A stretch of DNA of 64,000 nucleotides from Azospirillum agricola (GCF_017876095.1 NZ_JAGINM010000020.1:62001-126000), one strand, 5' to 3'; positions 42,006-50,205 are shown, numbered from the stretch's first letter. The notes: generated from the sequence alone by a model not told the origin. Program-made: numbers and translations.

Positions 42006-42542
42006 TCACGCGCTGGCGAGTTCTTCGGCGAAGGGTTCGATCACGAACTCCTCGGCCTGATGGATGCTGAGACCGTCGATCCCCTTCACCTTGTCCGGCG
42101 CGGCGAGGATGGCTTCCTTGTTCAACTCCTCGCTGGTGCGGATGAAGAGGTCGGCAAGGCCAGCGTTGCGGAGCGCCAGCAGGACGGCGGTCATCAAGCC
42201 GCGCCCAACCTTCACGGACGGCGGCGTGAGGCGCCATTTGACGGTGCCCGACGACAGGTTGACGGTCTTGGTCTTGTTGCCGTCGGTCAGGACGGACCGG
42301 TTGGCTTCGCACCACGTCTGAACGCCGGCGGTCAGCGACTTCACCTTGTCACGGAACGGGCGGGCCTGTTCTTCGTAGCGCTCCTTGATCGACGACAGGT
42401 CGTCGTTCATGGCGGCTTCAATGCGCAGCAGCTCGCGCTGGGCTTGGCCGATCTCCGCGATGGCGTCGACGGCTTCGGCGCGGCTCTGGGGGATGTGCAC
42501 GGTGGCGGCGAGGGCCTTCGTGCGGGTGGTTCTCGGGGCCAT
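42006..42542 (-). CDS. gam: Gam, host-nuclease inhibitor
   Basis: A 178-residue Gam protein. The family binds DNA ends as a Ku-like dimer and protects linear phage DNA from exonucleases. The diagnostic parts are IAEIGQAQRELLRIEAAMND near the N-terminus, then a coiled coil to about residue 80, and VNLSSGTVKWRLTPPSVKV with the basic RNAGLADLFIRTSEELNKEA. I begin at 42542, with GAGGT upstream, as in homologues. It is the usual position in Mu, downstream of A and B. Confidence 0.92.
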   Translation of the reverse strand: MAPRTTRTKALAATVHIPQSRAEAVDAIAEIGQAQRELLRIEAAMNDDLSSIKERYEEQARPFRDKVKSLTAGVQTWCEANRSVLTDGNKTKTVNLSSGTVKWRLTPPSVKVGRGLMTAVLLALRNAGLADLFIRTSEELNKEAILAAPDKVKGIDGLSIHQAEEFVIEPFAEELASA

Positions 42543-42549
42543 GGACAGA

Positions 42550-42732
42550 TTACCTCGTGGGCGCGGTGGTGATGGTCCCGCCAACGGCGAGACGCTGGGG
42601 GGTGAGAGCCGTCTTCACCGGACGGGCGAAGATGGCGGGGAACTGGTGAGGGTCGGCCGGCACCGGCGGGACCGGGGGAACCGGGAGGCTGAAGGCGCCG
42701 TAGAGCGCCGCCTGGATGCGAGCGGCGGTCAT
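42550..42732 (-). CDS. very small early phage protein
   Basis: A 60-residue protein (MTAARIQAALYGAFSLPVPP) with proline-rich middle (PPVPPVPADPHQFPAIFARP). The start overlaps the upstream stop (ATGA). No family recognised. Confidence 0.55.
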   Translation of the reverse strand: MTAARIQAALYGAFSLPVPPVPPVPADPHQFPAIFARPVKTALTPQRLAVGGTITTAPTR

Positions 42733-43124
42733 GAACGGGCACCGGCGGCGCGCGCGGCGACCGGATGGCCGGTGGCGCGATGCTGGCCGGTCAACAGCAG
42801 CACGGCTTCCGACAGAACGCGCATCTGTTCGGTGACGCTGCGGTGCAGGGTGACGCCGGCCAGAATACTGCGGGCGACGTGGACCGCCCCATCGATCGAC
42901 AGGGGCGGCTGGACGCCAACCCACTGTCCGCGTTCCGCCGGAGCGATGGTGATGACCGACAGAACGCCGGTCGCCGGGTCGGCCAGCAGGCACGTCCAGC
43001 GAGCATCGCCGTGATCCCGGACGGTAACGATCCGGCGGGTGACGATCTGGATCGCCCTGCCGTTCTCGCCGGGGATGTCGATCTCAACCAGGTCGTCGGG
43101 TTTCGGCGAAACGTGGACGGTCAT
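42729..43124 (-). CDS. early phage protein, function unknown
   Basis: A 131-residue protein. The N-terminal half (VHVSPKPDDLVEIDIPGENG, IVTVRDHGDARWTCLLADPA) looks beta-rich; the rest is helical. No family recognised. Both ends are coupled with 4-bp overlaps. Confidence 0.65.
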   Translation of the reverse strand: MTVHVSPKPDDLVEIDIPGENGRAIQIVTRRIVTVRDHGDARWTCLLADPATGVLSVITIAPAERGQWVGVQPPLSIDGAVHVARSILAGVTLHRSVTEQMRVLSEAVLLLTGQHRATGHPVAARAAGARS

Positions 43125-43468
43125 GCCGCGTCTCCACCATGCTGGTGGTGGACGACCGTGCGGCGGCCGGCAGCGCGGGCGATCTCGGCCGCCGCCTCCA
43201 GCATCTCGACCAGCGTGTTCAACTCCTCGGCCGGCAAGGGCAAGTAGACGCGGGCGACGGCGCGGCCACGCAACGCCTCGGCAACCTGTCCCAGCCGGAC
43301 GCCGCGCCGGAAGTCCACCCCGCGCATCTGGACGCCGAGGGCGGTGACGCGGTCGGCCAGTGCAGCAGTCTGCGCCGGGGCCTGCTGAGACGGACGGTTG
43401 ACCAACTGGCGGAGCTGGGCGGCGAGCGCGTCGAGGGACGACGCGACGACGTTGGGCGCGGTGTTCAT
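43121..43468 (-). CDS. early phage protein, function unknown
   Basis: A 115-residue protein (MNTAPNVVASSLDALAAQLR), helical with a basic centre (MRGVDFRRGVRLGQVAEALR). The ATG at 43468 has a strong GGAGGA ten bases upstream; the longer frame overlaps its neighbour by 25 bp and lacks a ribosome binding site. No family recognised. Confidence 0.65.
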   Translation of the reverse strand: MNTAPNVVASSLDALAAQLRQLVNRPSQQAPAQTAALADRVTALGVQMRGVDFRRGVRLGQVAEALRGRAVARVYLPLPAEELNTLVEMLEAAAEIARAAGRRTVVHHQHGGDAA

Positions 43469-43818
43469 GACGGGTTCCTCCGTGGACAATCCCGGCAGGC
43501 GTTGCGCAGCATGCCGCCGAGCAGTGAGCGGTTGCGCTGGGCACCAGCCTGCTCACGGGCACAGCGCTCTTCGGTGATGTCGCCCAAGACAGGGCAGACG
43601 GTGGAGATACCCAGCTTCTCGTTGACCGCCGCCTCGATCCGGCCGAGACCGGCGCCGTAACGCGCCGATAGCACCAGCGACACGGCGGCCTTGCCGTAGC
43701 CGATGGCGGCACCGGCAGCGGCAAGGCCGGAGCGGTCGGCCAGCTCGGCCAGGGCGACGACGAAGGGAGGCGGAGTGCCCTTCCAGGCGCGTTCGGCTTT
43801 GCTCAGATGCGCGCTCAT
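43465..43818 (-). CDS. helix-turn-helix-like early phage protein
   Basis: A 117-residue protein. ELADRSGLAAAGAAIGYGKA followed by AVSLVLSARYGAGLGRIEAA resembles a XRE/lambda-repressor-type helix-turn-helix. The last 40 residues contain three cysteines (VCPVLGDITEERCAREQAG; CRDCPRR). The family is common in Mu-like phages just after B; a regulatory role is likely. 4-bp overlaps at both ends. Confidence 0.7.
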   Translation of the reverse strand: MSAHLSKAERAWKGTPPPFVVALAELADRSGLAAAGAAIGYGKAAVSLVLSARYGAGLGRIEAAVNEKLGISTVCPVLGDITEERCAREQAGAQRNRSLLGGMLRNACRDCPRRNPS

Positions 43819-44423
43819 GGAGCTTCGCCTCCGACCGACAGGTTCGGATCGAAGAGTGTCCCGTCCTGCTGCCGCAAAGGCGCATCCGGGCCGGTGTCCA
43901 TAGAGGGTTTCAGGCGGTAACGCCCCTCATTGCCCCCCACAGGGCTGTTCTTGGGACGAACCAAGGTTTCGATGTAGCCTGCATTCCGGAGTGCAGTCAC
44001 ATAGTTGCCGGTGGTTGCGGGATTGACCCGAGCCAGCGAGGCCAATTCCGTGATGGTCCAACCGGCGCGCAGGGGTTTGATGGCCGCCCAAAGGCGCTCA
44101 TTTGGCTTGGGTGTCAGGTCCAGCGCACCAGCTCGGCCAAAGTGCGGGCAGCGCCGTCCAACATCCTTGATCAGCTCATAGGTCCGTGGCGCAACTTCGT
44201 CTCCGGAGATGCGCCGCTGTTCGGTTTTGATGCGAACTAGCCCAGCAGTGACCGTCTTTCCAAGGAAGGATCTCGCAACAGGAATGGAAACACCCGGCAC
44301 CAACAGATCACGGATCGAAAAGACCTTCAATTTCCGCATGCGGTGCCAACAAAGGCGCGAACCGAAGACATGCCGGGTGTAGCGTGTTTGATTTTTCGTC
44401 TTGTCAGCGACTTCGACTGTCAT
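43815..44423 (-). CDS. winged-helix early phage protein
   Basis: A 202-residue protein. The C-terminal half (ERLWAAIKPLRAGWTITELA, LARVNPATTGNYVTALRNAG, YIETL) is a winged helix. The N-terminal half is basic (RYTRHVFGSRLCWHRMRKLK). In other Mu-like phages such proteins occur after B. A DNA-binding role in replication or regulation is inferred. The ATG overlaps the stop of B. Confidence 0.75.
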   Translation of the reverse strand: MTVEVADKTKNQTRYTRHVFGSRLCWHRMRKLKVFSIRDLLVPGVSIPVARSFLGKTVTAGLVRIKTEQRRISGDEVAPRTYELIKDVGRRCPHFGRAGALDLTPKPNERLWAAIKPLRAGWTITELASLARVNPATTGNYVTALRNAGYIETLVRPKNSPVGGNEGRYRLKPSMDTGPDAPLRQQDGTLFDPNLSVGGEAP

Positions 44424-45184
44424 GCGAACCGCCGCACGGCCGGTGCCGCTCCCGTATTGATCCGCTGGCCGGCATAGGCGGCGCGATCGATCTGTCTCAG
44501 GCCCTCGCCCTGCGCATAGTCCGCGATCGCCACCAGATTGACCGCAACGCGGCCGGTCGAGCGATAGGTCTGGTCGAGCAGCTGCTCCAGCAGGTCGTCA
44601 GCCACCTCCACACGCGGGCAGTACAGGCCGGCCAACTGGCGGGCATCGTCGAGGTCACACGGCTCGGCGGCGACGAAATCCAGCACACGGCGGTGGAAAC
44701 GCTCGTAGCGCTGGAGTTTCTGAGGCAACCCCTCTTCGCCGATGAGGATGATGGACGCCGTGCCCGGTGCCGCCATGTCGTGCAAGGCCCTGACCTTGTC
44801 GATCATGTCCTTCTTGGCCAAGTGGTCGGCCTCGTCGATGATGAGCGGGCGCCGGCTGGCCTCCAGCTCCTCGGCGACCTTGGCCGCCAGCTCGTTGTTG
44901 GTCGCATGAGGGGGCAAGGCCAGCCCCATGGCGTCGACAATGGCGCGAAGCATCGCCCGCGACGTCCAAAAGTCGTTGGCTTCAACGTAGTAGGCAAGGT
45001 GGTCCGAGGCCGCGACCCAGGCGGCGGCACGGCTCTTTCCGTCACCACTCCGGCCGTGGAAAACACCAAGGCCAGGGACATCGGGGCGGCGCGTCCGCAA
45101 CTTGATCACCAGCTCCTCCATCAGCGTCAGGTTGCGCAGCGGGGCGAAGCTTGCGGACTTGCGGGATCGATTTGCTTTCGACAT
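44420..45184 (-). CDS. transposition ATPase B (MuB-like AAA+)
   Basis: A 254-residue AAA+ ATPase. Walker A is GRSGDGKS (residues 44-51), Walker B LIIDEAD (114-120), and a sensor-1-like IILIGEEGLP follows. MuB binds DNA as an ATP-dependent filament, picks the target site and stimulates transposase A. The gene lies just behind A, 63 bp away. No N-terminal DNA-binding helix-turn-helix domain is obvious; the shorter form agrees with D3112-type B proteins. Confidence 0.92.
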   Translation of the reverse strand: MSKANRSRKSASFAPLRNLTLMEELVIKLRTRRPDVPGLGVFHGRSGDGKSRAAAWVAASDHLAYYVEANDFWTSRAMLRAIVDAMGLALPPHATNNELAAKVAEELEASRRPLIIDEADHLAKKDMIDKVRALHDMAAPGTASIILIGEEGLPQKLQRYERFHRRVLDFVAAEPCDLDDARQLAGLYCPRVEVADDLLEQLLDQTYRSTGRVAVNLVAIADYAQGEGLRQIDRAAYAGQRINTGAAPAVRRFA

Positions 45185-45218
45185 GGTGGTGTCTTCTCAC
45201 TTCGTTTCTGTGGACGGT

Positions 45219-45237
45219 CCGCGCGCCCCACGCGCGG
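45219..45237 (-). other. hairpin between transposase A and B genes
   Basis: CCGCGCG-CCCCA-CGCGCGG forms a perfect 7-bp stem in the 63-bp gap. Without a T-run it is unlikely to be a full terminator, but could reduce or delay B expression relative to A. Confidence 0.4.
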
Positions 45238-45247
45238 GCCATCTGCG

Positions 45248-47434
45248 TTAATCCACGGCGCGGGCGAAACCGGCTTTGCGTGCCGCATCGTTCTTGCGGG
45301 CGCGATACCAAGCGGCGGTTTCGATGGTGTGCAGCCAGTCGAGATCCTCTTCGCTGATCTCGGCGTCGGCGGCGATCCGCGCCTCGATCTCGACCGCCCG
45401 GCGCCACCAACGATCCTCCGGCTTCTCGGCCGCCGCCGCCGGGGCGGCGATCCGGCGGGCAATGTCGGCGGTGCGGGCCTGCTCGGCCTCGTCGCGCGGC
45501 CGGGGTGCGGCCGGGGCGGCGGCGGTGAGCGCGCGTTGGGTGGCGATCAGGCCGACCGAGGTCGGAGCGGGCGGGGGCAGGGCGGCGACCGGCGGCGGCG
45601 CGGCGGTGGGCAGCGCGGTGACGGTGGCCGCCGGCTTGCCGATCAGGGCGTCGGCCAACTCGTGCGGCTTGAATTTTGTCTTGGCGGTGCGGAGGGCGGC
45701 CTTTCCGGCAGCGATGAACTGCCTTTGCAGTTCCTTGGCCTCGGCGGCCAGAGCGGCACGGGACAAGCCGGCGCGCTCCGGGTTCTCGGCGATGCACAGG
45801 AACTCGAAGGGTTCGGGTCGGTAGACCCACACCCGGCCCATGTCCTCCGGGTCGAGGCGGACGTCGAAGCGCTCGCCGGTGTTGATGTGGGGGATCAACT
45901 CGACCGCCCAGAAATCGGCGTTTTCGACCCGGATGCCCTTCTTTCCGACCGCGCGGTCGCCACCGTCCGGGGCCGGCATCAGCAGCAGGTCGAGCTGGCG
46001 CTCATCGACCAGCCGCGCCACCCGGCCGGCGCAGCTCTCGGCCAGGGCGGCGGGGGTACGGTCGCCCAGCCCTTCGTGGGGCCGGTGCTGGTAGACGTTC
46101 TCCACCCAGGTGTCGGAAAGGTTCTGAAGCTCCAGGCCGGTCAGCTGCGCCTGGAAGACGTCGGCGTCGGCCTCGCCCATCCGGCTGGCGAAGGTCTCGC
46201 GTGACCGGATGGCCTGACGGGCGGCGACGTTGTGGCCGACATAACCCGGCAAGAGCGGCATGAAAGAATGCTGCACGGTGCCGATGGCGCGCTCGACGTG
46301 CGGCTTCTGCTCGGGGCTGTAGGGGGTGCAGGTCGGATGGGCGGCGCCGAGAAGGAAGTAGGCGCGCTCCGCCTCGCGGCTGACGAAGTCGGATCCGTTG
46401 TCCGTCTTGATCGCCTCGGGCATGCCCCAGGCCAGGACGGCGCGGCGGATCAGCAGCAGAACGGCCGAGGTGCGGGGCACCTTGGTGACCAGCACCATGA
46501 TCCGGCGCGTGTAGACGTCCACCACCACATAGATGGAATGACGCCCGTCTGTGAGCATGACGTCGGCCGGAGAGGCGTCGATCTCCCAGAGTTGGTTGGG
46601 TCGCTCGATGCCCTCGCTGTAGGAGCCGACTGCGGCGCGGTGGCGGTTCTTCCATTCGTCGGGATTGGTGAGCGCTAGATGAAGCTGGCGGTTCTTGGCC
46701 TTCCAGTCCTGCCACAGAACGCCCAAGCGCCGCTCACTGGGCATCGGACGGCTCGTGCCGTCGAACAGTTCCAGATCCTCGCCGAAGCGCTGCACGAGGA
46801 GCTGGCGAACAGCCTGCATCGACAGGTTCGGGTTCTCCACCAGCACGGCGACCATGTAGCTCTTGACGTCCATGACTGCGCTGTCGAGCACGCCCGTGCC
46901 CTTGCGATTGCCATAGCGACCGGCAAGGCCCGCTGCGTCGCCCGTCGCACGGGCCTTCGCCCAGCGTTCCAGCGTCGACATGCTGATGGTCGGGCTGGCG
47001 GCGCGGACCCAATCCGGCACGTCGATCTGCCGGGCGTTGTAGAACCCGACGAACTTGTGGCGGGCGGGCGTCAGGGCGTCGCCGCTGGCTTCCTTGAACC
47101 GGTCGAAGGCGAGCAGGATCGCCAGCTTGTAGTCCTGTCGGAACTGGGCTTCGAGCGTACTGGGCAGAGCGGACACAGGAGCCTTGGCGACGGCGGGCAA
47201 GGCCGGAACGGCAGTCACCACCGCATCGGATGCCGCCTGCCGGCCCAGCGCTAGCCGTGCTTCTTCCGGCAAAGATGAAACGTGGTATTCAAGGCCGCCG
47301 CCGCGTCCTCTCCGAGGACGGGTAGGCCCCCAGCCTTCAGCCTGCGCCCGCTTCAGAAAACCTTGCTTCGATCCAGGGATCCCTGGGAGGCCCAAGGCTG
47401 CCCATTTAGTGGGAGAGCGCCATTCCGTCGTCAT
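45248..47434 (-). CDS. Mu-type DDE transposase A
   Basis: A 728-residue MuA-type transposase. The N-terminal domain (WRSPTKWAALGLPGIPGSKQ, GFLKRAQAEGW) is the Mu DNA-binding fold. DNA-end binding domains follow. The catalytic core has the triad in the expected spacing: Asp near 284 (LWEIDASPAD), Asp near 340 (EAIKTDNGSDFV) and Glu near 381 (KPHVERAIGT). Mu's are 269, 336 and 392. The C-terminal 200 residues, Ala/Pro-rich, correspond to the B-interacting domain. It recognises ATGGTTTGACGT at the phage ends, joins them to target DNA and leaves 5-bp duplications. Start ATG at 47434. Confidence 0.96.
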   Translation of the reverse strand: MTTEWRSPTKWAALGLPGIPGSKQGFLKRAQAEGWGPTRPRRGRGGGLEYHVSSLPEEARLALGRQAASDAVVTAVPALPAVAKAPVSALPSTLEAQFRQDYKLAILLAFDRFKEASGDALTPARHKFVGFYNARQIDVPDWVRAASPTISMSTLERWAKARATGDAAGLAGRYGNRKGTGVLDSAVMDVKSYMVAVLVENPNLSMQAVRQLLVQRFGEDLELFDGTSRPMPSERRLGVLWQDWKAKNRQLHLALTNPDEWKNRHRAAVGSYSEGIERPNQLWEIDASPADVMLTDGRHSIYVVVDVYTRRIMVLVTKVPRTSAVLLLIRRAVLAWGMPEAIKTDNGSDFVSREAERAYFLLGAAHPTCTPYSPEQKPHVERAIGTVQHSFMPLLPGYVGHNVAARQAIRSRETFASRMGEADADVFQAQLTGLELQNLSDTWVENVYQHRPHEGLGDRTPAALAESCAGRVARLVDERQLDLLLMPAPDGGDRAVGKKGIRVENADFWAVELIPHINTGERFDVRLDPEDMGRVWVYRPEPFEFLCIAENPERAGLSRAALAAEAKELQRQFIAAGKAALRTAKTKFKPHELADALIGKPAATVTALPTAAPPPVAALPPPAPTSVGLIATQRALTAAAPAAPRPRDEAEQARTADIARRIAAPAAAAEKPEDRWWRRAVEIEARIAADAEISEEDLDWLHTIETAAWYRARKNDAARKAGFARAVD

Positions 47435-47440
47435 GACACA

Positions 47441-47914
47441 TCAAGCCCGTGTGCGACCGGTCAGCGCCGGCCGCAGGTTCATGTATTCACGGAGCATTGC
47501 GTCACCGGCTTCAAGCATGCGGCCGGCTTCAAGTTCGTCGATGCGGCCATCACCAAAGGCGGTGGCAAATTCAGCAAACAGGCTTGAGGCATGTTGGGCG
47601 ATCTGCCCAACATTTTTCGGGATCGCTTCGGCTTCCGGATCAATTGCGATGGGAAGAAGTGTACAGTTGGCTTCTACCGCCAGCCATTCTGTGACAACCG
47701 GAGAGCCGCAATACCTTTCCAGTGCGGCAACGATATCGGCCGGCATGTGCGAGTTGACGTCCTCCTCGCTGTCGTTGGAGTAACGGAAGAGCTGCGAGCG
47801 ACTAACCCGCGCGACCATCGCAGCACGCGGGTAACCACCGCATTGTTCGATCAAATCCGCGACAGCCGCCTTCAGAGTGCCAGGGCGACGTTGCTTGTAG
47901 GGGGATTTAGACAT
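47441..47914 (-). CDS. putative phage regulatory protein (CII-like DNA-binding)
   Basis: A 157-residue protein between Ner and transposase A. It begins MSKSPYKQRRPGTLKAAVAD and has a helix-turn-helix-like ECGGY-type segment (QCGGYPRAAMVARVSRSQLF) and a CII/CP76-like pattern ahead of a helical C-terminal half (LFAEFATAFGDGRIDELEAG). It may tune the lysis-lysogeny switch. I start at 47914, with GGGAA ahead; the frame upstream of it has no ribosome binding site. Family assignment is tentative. Confidence 0.75.
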   Translation of the reverse strand: MSKSPYKQRRPGTLKAAVADLIEQCGGYPRAAMVARVSRSQLFRYSNDSEEDVNSHMPADIVAALERYCGSPVVTEWLAVEANCTLLPIAIDPEAEAIPKNVGQIAQHASSLFAEFATAFGDGRIDELEAGRMLEAGDAMLREYMNLRPALTGRTRA

Positions 47915-48166
47915 CGTTGTTCCCGTTGTGCCTGTGGCGGTTGCTCTGAGAACGTCCGGAAGCATGATTTCGGAGGATGAAATGAAACTACGGGCTGCTC
48001 TGTTCGACGTTGATACGGAACGTTTCTTGGCACCCGCCGTGGCTGGTTTGTGTGTGGCGGTCAGGTCTGGAGCGGCGCCTCTGTCCTTGGCTTTGGTCCG
48101 GATGACCGGGCTGCTTCTCAACTGGGCGTCGGCAACCATGGCTGTAGGCCAGCTTTACCGGCGACG

Positions 48167-48457
48167 TTACGCAGCCTCCCGTGAAGGCACGGGGCGGGTG
48201 CGCCGAAGCCGCATTCCTGCGGCGTCATAGCGATCAGGAAACAGGGCCTGCACCGGCAGACGAAGCTTTGCCGCAATGGCTTGCTCCCAGCGGACCGACC
48301 CCATCCTCAAAGCGAGTGCACCAGCCTGTCGCGTGCAGCCAAGCTCCTGCGCGATAGCAGCAAGGCTGCTGCCCGCAAGCTTCAGTTCACCAAGGATCCA
48401 TTGGGTCCGGCGGGGTAGGTCAGCGGGGACCTGATTGTTGTGTTGTTTCGCCTGCAT
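48167..48457 (-). CDS. ner: Ner-like negative regulator of early transcription
   Basis: A 96-residue Ner/Nlp-type helix-turn-helix protein: RRTQWILGELKLAGSSLAAI, then LGCTRQAGALALRMGSVRW and the closing LPVQALFPDRY, which matches Ner's conserved end (WPSRY in Mu). In Mu, Ner binds the early control region and represses both early and repressor transcription during lytic growth. I use the ATG at 48457, which lies downstream of the presumed promoter; 48478 and 48514 are alternatives but would fall at or before the likely transcription start. Confidence 0.88.
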   Translation of the reverse strand: MQAKQHNNQVPADLPRRTQWILGELKLAGSSLAAIAQELGCTRQAGALALRMGSVRWEQAIAAKLRLPVQALFPDRYDAAGMRLRRTRPVPSREAA

Positions 48458-48596
48458 TCTTGTCACGTCAATTGACATGGATATTGTCGTACCCCGAAAG
48501 CGTACGGCATTCAAGGCAAACTTTCGATCTGGAAACCGTTGCCGGATCGGATGACCCTTGTCAGAGGGTCGCCACGGAAAAAATTAAGGATTTACA
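48458..48596. promoter_or_regulatory. early/repressor control region (lysis-lysogeny switch)
   Basis: This divergent region separates Ner and the repressor. On the minus strand TTGAAT (48509-48514) and TACGAC (48486-48491) with a 17-bp spacer form a candidate early promoter. Two palindromes are plausible operators: GTCAATTGAC (48467-48476), just past the start of transcription, and GACCCT-TGTCAG-AGGGTC (48553-48570) close to the repressor gene. AAGGA precedes the repressor ATG at 48597. Confidence 0.6.
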
Positions 48597-49148
48597 ATGG
48601 CTAATGCGGACCGGTCGCTTCGCGACGAACCGGAAACCGGGGTTGTCGGTTCCGGCTCCGAATTGGCAACCCGCATGGATGCGGTGGTTCGCTTATTCGA
48701 GACGAAAACTTTGGCAGCCAAGGCCGCAGGCATTACGCCTGAGCAGCTTTCAAGGCAGCTGAAAGCGCTAAATCGTCCGTTCTTCGACACAATGGCACGC
48801 CTTTGTATAGCAAAGGGCGTGTCCTTGGATTGGATTGCCACAGGTGAAGGAGCAATGCTTCAAAGAGATCGATCCAGTTTATCTTCAGATACCTCTGGAT
48901 CAACCGGCGAAATTTTGTTGAATAACTTAGTGCAGGGCTTGGAAATATATCTGCGCCATAAAGATTTGAAACCTCAGCCTGCCCAGAAAGCACGCATGAT
49001 TGTCATATTCTATAGAATTCTTTCGCGCTGGCGGGAGCAGCTTATCGAGTCTGGAAGCGAATTGCCGATGCACCTACGTGCTGTCGATCATCCAGTCGAC
49101 ATCGCTGCACACCCAATTTTGTCAGAAGTCGTTGGCCTTATCGACTGA
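48597..49148 (+). CDS. Mu c-type phage repressor
   Basis: A 183-residue protein divergent from Ner. The N-terminal half carries a helix-turn-helix resembling CI-type repressors: LFETKTLAAKAAGITPEQLS, then RQLKALNRPFFDTMARL and the VSLDWIATGEGAML segment. The C-terminal half is helical (QGLEIYLRHKDLKPQPAQKA) and has no Ser-Lys S24 peptidase motifs, so it should not be cut by RecA in the SOS response. Mu's repressor is similar in that respect. It keeps the prophage dormant by blocking the early promoter; derepression may follow proteolysis or temperature. AT-richer than the early operon. Confidence 0.88.
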   Translation: MANADRSLRDEPETGVVGSGSELATRMDAVVRLFETKTLAAKAAGITPEQLSRQLKALNRPFFDTMARLCIAKGVSLDWIATGEGAMLQRDRSSLSSDTSGSTGEILLNNLVQGLEIYLRHKDLKPQPAQKARMIVIFYRILSRWREQLIESGSELPMHLRAVDHPVDIAAHPILSEVVGLID

Positions 49149-49807
49149 ATATCGAAAACTTATCGTGTTAATGCGCATACATATTGGTCGACGCCCGATG
49201 GTTCTTAAACCAAAACTATCGGATGTGGAATGCGTTTAGGCTGAGCAGATTTCTCATCGCTGGTGGTTCGGACACGCGGCAACGCTTCCGCGTGTCGCGT
49301 AACATTTCTAAATGTTGCAGTAGGTATCTTGCTTTTTTAAATTTATCGGTGGCAATATTTTCGCTCCGCACAACCTAGGTGACATACTTACGTATGTCGC
49401 TGATGAAGAGCGGGGCCGGGGCTGGTAACCCCGGTCGCGGGCGTGGGCACACCCGTTTGAGAGAACAACATCAAGGGTCTCGATGAGGCCCCTCCCCCAG
49501 CTCTGCCGCGCGCGGCGGTGCCGGAATAGCATGGAGTGTGCCAATGGTTGGTTACCCGCCGACGATAACCCCCACCGAAACCGCAGAGTTAGCATCTATC
49601 CTGCAAACCCTGGCGGCTGAGAGGGACGCTCGTCGTCGATTTCTGTGTTTCGCATCAAAGGCTGGCTGGCACAGACTTCCCCGTTCCAGATCGCGGTTTG
49701 CTTCCCCAGACTATCATTGCGATCACGATAGAAAAAGTGGCTGTTCCGACCACTTCCGCACCTAATTCGCAAAACGCAACAGACAACATCCAAAATGGGA
49801 TGCAAAA
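49149..49807. other. 659-bp stretch without a supported gene
   Basis: A strong hairpin lies at 49271-49296 (GACACGCGG, 8-base loop, CCGCGTGTC), closely followed by AACATT-TCTA-AATGTT (49301-49316). The first may terminate repressor transcription. Short open frames exist (for example 49394-49486 and 49544-49765 on the plus strand), but their ribosome binding sites and sequences do not convince me. The end of the stretch is the leader of the membrane-protein gene. Confidence 0.5.
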
Positions 49808-50086
49808 ATGGAAAACTCCAAAATTCAGCGAGCAACATCTATCACAGCTGGTTTTCTAACATTGGCAGGGTTGCTTCTTATGATAAGTGGAGTTGCTCTT
49901 TTTGCAATTCCCGTTTTTGGTCCAATTGCCGGTATCGTTGCGCTCATCGGTGGCGCCGTAATTATAGGACTTGGCTCTCTCCGCTCTGGACAACTCGACC
50001 TGATTTATGAACTGCGCCTCGTCCGCGCGGAGATCAATGACGCGACGTCAAACCATGTGGCGCGAACCGATACCACTGAACGGTGA
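49808..50086 (+). CDS. small two-helix membrane protein near the phage end
   Basis: A 92-residue protein on the plus strand at the extreme early end, outside the repressor. It has two membrane segments (ITAGFLTLAGLLLMISGVAL and IPVFGPIAGIVALIGGAVII) and a charged C-terminus; an internal transposase site (50045-50056) lies in its last codons, encoding TSNH. It begins ATG with GGGATGC before it. Proteins expressed from the lysogen in this position often exclude superinfecting phages, but there is no sequence proof. Its strand and place suggest independent transcription. Confidence 0.75.
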   Translation: MENSKIQRATSITAGFLTLAGLLLMISGVALFAIPVFGPIAGIVALIGGAVIIGLGSLRSGQLDLIYELRLVRAEINDATSNHVARTDTTER

Positions 50087-50205
50087 AGGATGGTTTGACG
50101 TTGAAAGGACGCGGAGGCCGGAAAACTCAATGTTTCCAACCCTCCGCGTCCCAGTTTATCCCCGAAAATCCCGCCAAATCCCACCGTCAACCTACGTCAA
50201 ACCAT
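50045..50205 (-). promoter_or_regulatory. early-end transposase binding sites (attL-like)
   Basis: Three exact motif copies lie at 50194-50205 (13 bases from the end), at 50090-50101 in opposite orientation, and at 50045-50056. Between the first and second is a 92-bp gap. Mu's c-end has the same pattern: L1 at the end, a gap bent by HU, and L2/L3 further in. Confidence 0.85.
50107..50151. other. inverted repeat between the early-end sites
   Basis: GGACGCGGAGG (50107-50117) pairs with CCTCCGCGTCC (50141-50151), with a further GGAAA/TTTCC inside. It falls exactly in the gap between the first and second transposase sites. It may be the terminator of the membrane-protein gene, a protein-binding element for end synapsis, or both. 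Confidence 0.65.

Noticed and set aside
49394..49486. 30-codon plus-strand peptide beginning MSLMKSGAGAGNPG
   Set aside because: Start context is weak and no similarity is evident; kept only as part of the unexplained stretch.
49544..49765. 73-codon plus-strand frame before the membrane protein
   Set aside because: No ribosome binding site and a Ser/Arg/His-rich C-terminal part without pattern; could be real but cannot be supported.
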